Assembly: GCA_028817685.1 (NCBI GenBank)
Contig: JAPPPC010000411.1
Location: forward strand, 1 to 5,198
Source of the DNA: Rhodospirillaceae bacterium
Lineage (GTDB): Bacteria > Pseudomonadota > Alphaproteobacteria > UBA8366 > GCA-2717185
Reading direction: 5' to 3'
Length of the DNA stretch: 5,198 nt
Part shown: piece by piece, positions 4,771 to 5,198 of the stretch
How positions within the stretch are numbered: position 1 is the first letter of the stretch
Layout: each line of letters begins with the position of its first letter
Notes under the pieces: generated by a model
Databases searched by the model: none
Seen by the model: the letters and a program-made list of their open reading frames with translations, nothing else
What the model was told of the DNA's origin: nothing
Program-made: the position numbers and the translations under genes

Positions 4771-5198
4771 ATGGCACGGCGCTTCGTTACGGCCGTCATG
4801 CGGCATGAAACCAATACTTTTTCACCGATACCGACCCCGATCGCCGACTTCGGCCGCATCGGCCCGACCGATGGCCCGGCGCGCGGTGATGAGGCGTACC
4901 GTGTTTACGCGGGCACGAACAATCCCGTCGCGGCCTATATCGACATTGCGAAGGAAGAAGGGGCCGAGCTGGTCTTTCCGGTTGCCGCGAACGCCCACCC
5001 CAGTGCTCCGGCACCGGGCGCGATCATCGATCTCTGCGCCGACGCGATCATCGAAGCGGTCGAAAAAGGCTGCGATGCGCTGTTTCTCGACCTTCACGGC
5101 GCGATGGTGACGCAGGAGCATGACGATGGCGAAGGGGATCTACTGACCCGCATCCGCGCCGCGGCGAACGGTGACGACACGGCCCGCGAGTCGTTCAG
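4771..5198 (+). CDS. M81-family metallopeptidase, MlrC-like (5' part; runs off the right edge)
   Basis: The frame is open from the ATG to the last base, giving 142 codons and no stop. Seen: the N-terminal motif His12-Glu13-Thr-Asn-Thr-Phe-Ser-Pro, a Phe-Pro-Val-Ala-Ala-Asn-Ala-His-Pro segment at 69-77, Leu-Asp-Leu-His-Gly-Ala-Met-Val at 106-113, and Asp-Asp-Gly-Glu-Gly-Asp-Leu-Leu at 118-125. These are the hallmarks of the N-terminal half of M81 (DUF1485/MlrC) proteins, normally about 490-500 residues, so roughly 350 lie outside. Family knowledge: MlrC of microcystin-degrading sphingomonads is a zinc-dependent hydrolase of linearised microcystin; most homologues sit in organisms that do not degrade microcystin and act on unknown peptide or amide substrates. 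Asp107 and His109 are likely metal ligands. No signal peptide is seen, so it is cytoplasmic. Divergent from the PAS gene, with its own strong ribosome binding site and probably its own promoter. The microcystin link should not be assumed. Confidence 0.88.
   Translation, partial: MARRFVTAVMRHETNTFSPIPTPIADFGRIGPTDGPARGDEAYRVYAGTNNPVAAYIDIAKEEGAELVFPVAANAHPSAPAPGAIIDLCADAIIEAVEKGCDALFLDLHGAMVTQEHDDGEGDLLTRIRAAANGDDTARESF

Noticed and set aside
4575..4859. 95-residue N-terminal extension of the PAS protein
   Set aside because: The extension is Arg-rich, is not PAS-like, and would overlap the start, ribosome binding site and promoter of the well-supported MlrC gene on the other strand.

Overview
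The window reads as a chromosomal segment of a GC-rich proteobacterium, most likely an alphaproteobacterium of Rhodospirillales type. The reasons are high GC with GC-ending codons, GTG starts, an FCD-type GntR regulator, a PAS_5-family single-domain protein and a TPR/2-oxoglutarate-oxygenase fusion. The taxonomic call is inference from family content only.

Layout, left to right. (1) A succinate dehydrogenase/fumarate reductase-type FAD flavoprotein (tricarballylate dehydrogenase-like), + strand. It enters from the left edge, and its frame carries two stop codons (TAG 54-56, TAA 69-71) inside what looks like conserved coding sequence. Both stops sit where a Glu codon would fit, one G-to-T change away, so the gene looks broken or the sequence has errors there. 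(2) A GntR/FCD regulator, + strand, starting one base after the flavoprotein stop, so the two form a translationally coupled catabolic-type pair. (3) Converging on it with a 5-base gap, a 661-residue minus-strand protein: ten TPRs followed by a C-terminal Fe(II)/2-oxoglutarate oxygenase-like domain with an H-x-D...H...R signature. (4) A 153-base region upstream of that gene with a candidate promoter, a perfect 7-2-7 palindrome on its -35 box, a third half-site on its -10, and a perfect 9-bp inverted repeat in the leader. (5) A small minus-strand PAS_5-family protein. (6) A 196-base divergent region with another 7-2-7 palindrome and weak candidate promoters. (7) The first 142 codons of an M81-family (MlrC-like) metallopeptidase, + strand, running off the right edge.

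The flavoprotein, GntR regulator and MlrC-like hydrolase are typical of small-molecule or peptide-derivative catabolism, with the GntR protein as the likely effector-responsive repressor. The TPR-oxygenase and PAS proteins are on the opposite strand in separate transcription units and need not be functionally linked to them. No RNA genes, CRISPR arrays, insertion sequences or prophage parts were seen. No gene-free stretch exceeds 200 bases. The least described item is the TPR-oxygenase with its structured upstream region. The item most in need of resolution is the doubly interrupted flavoprotein start.
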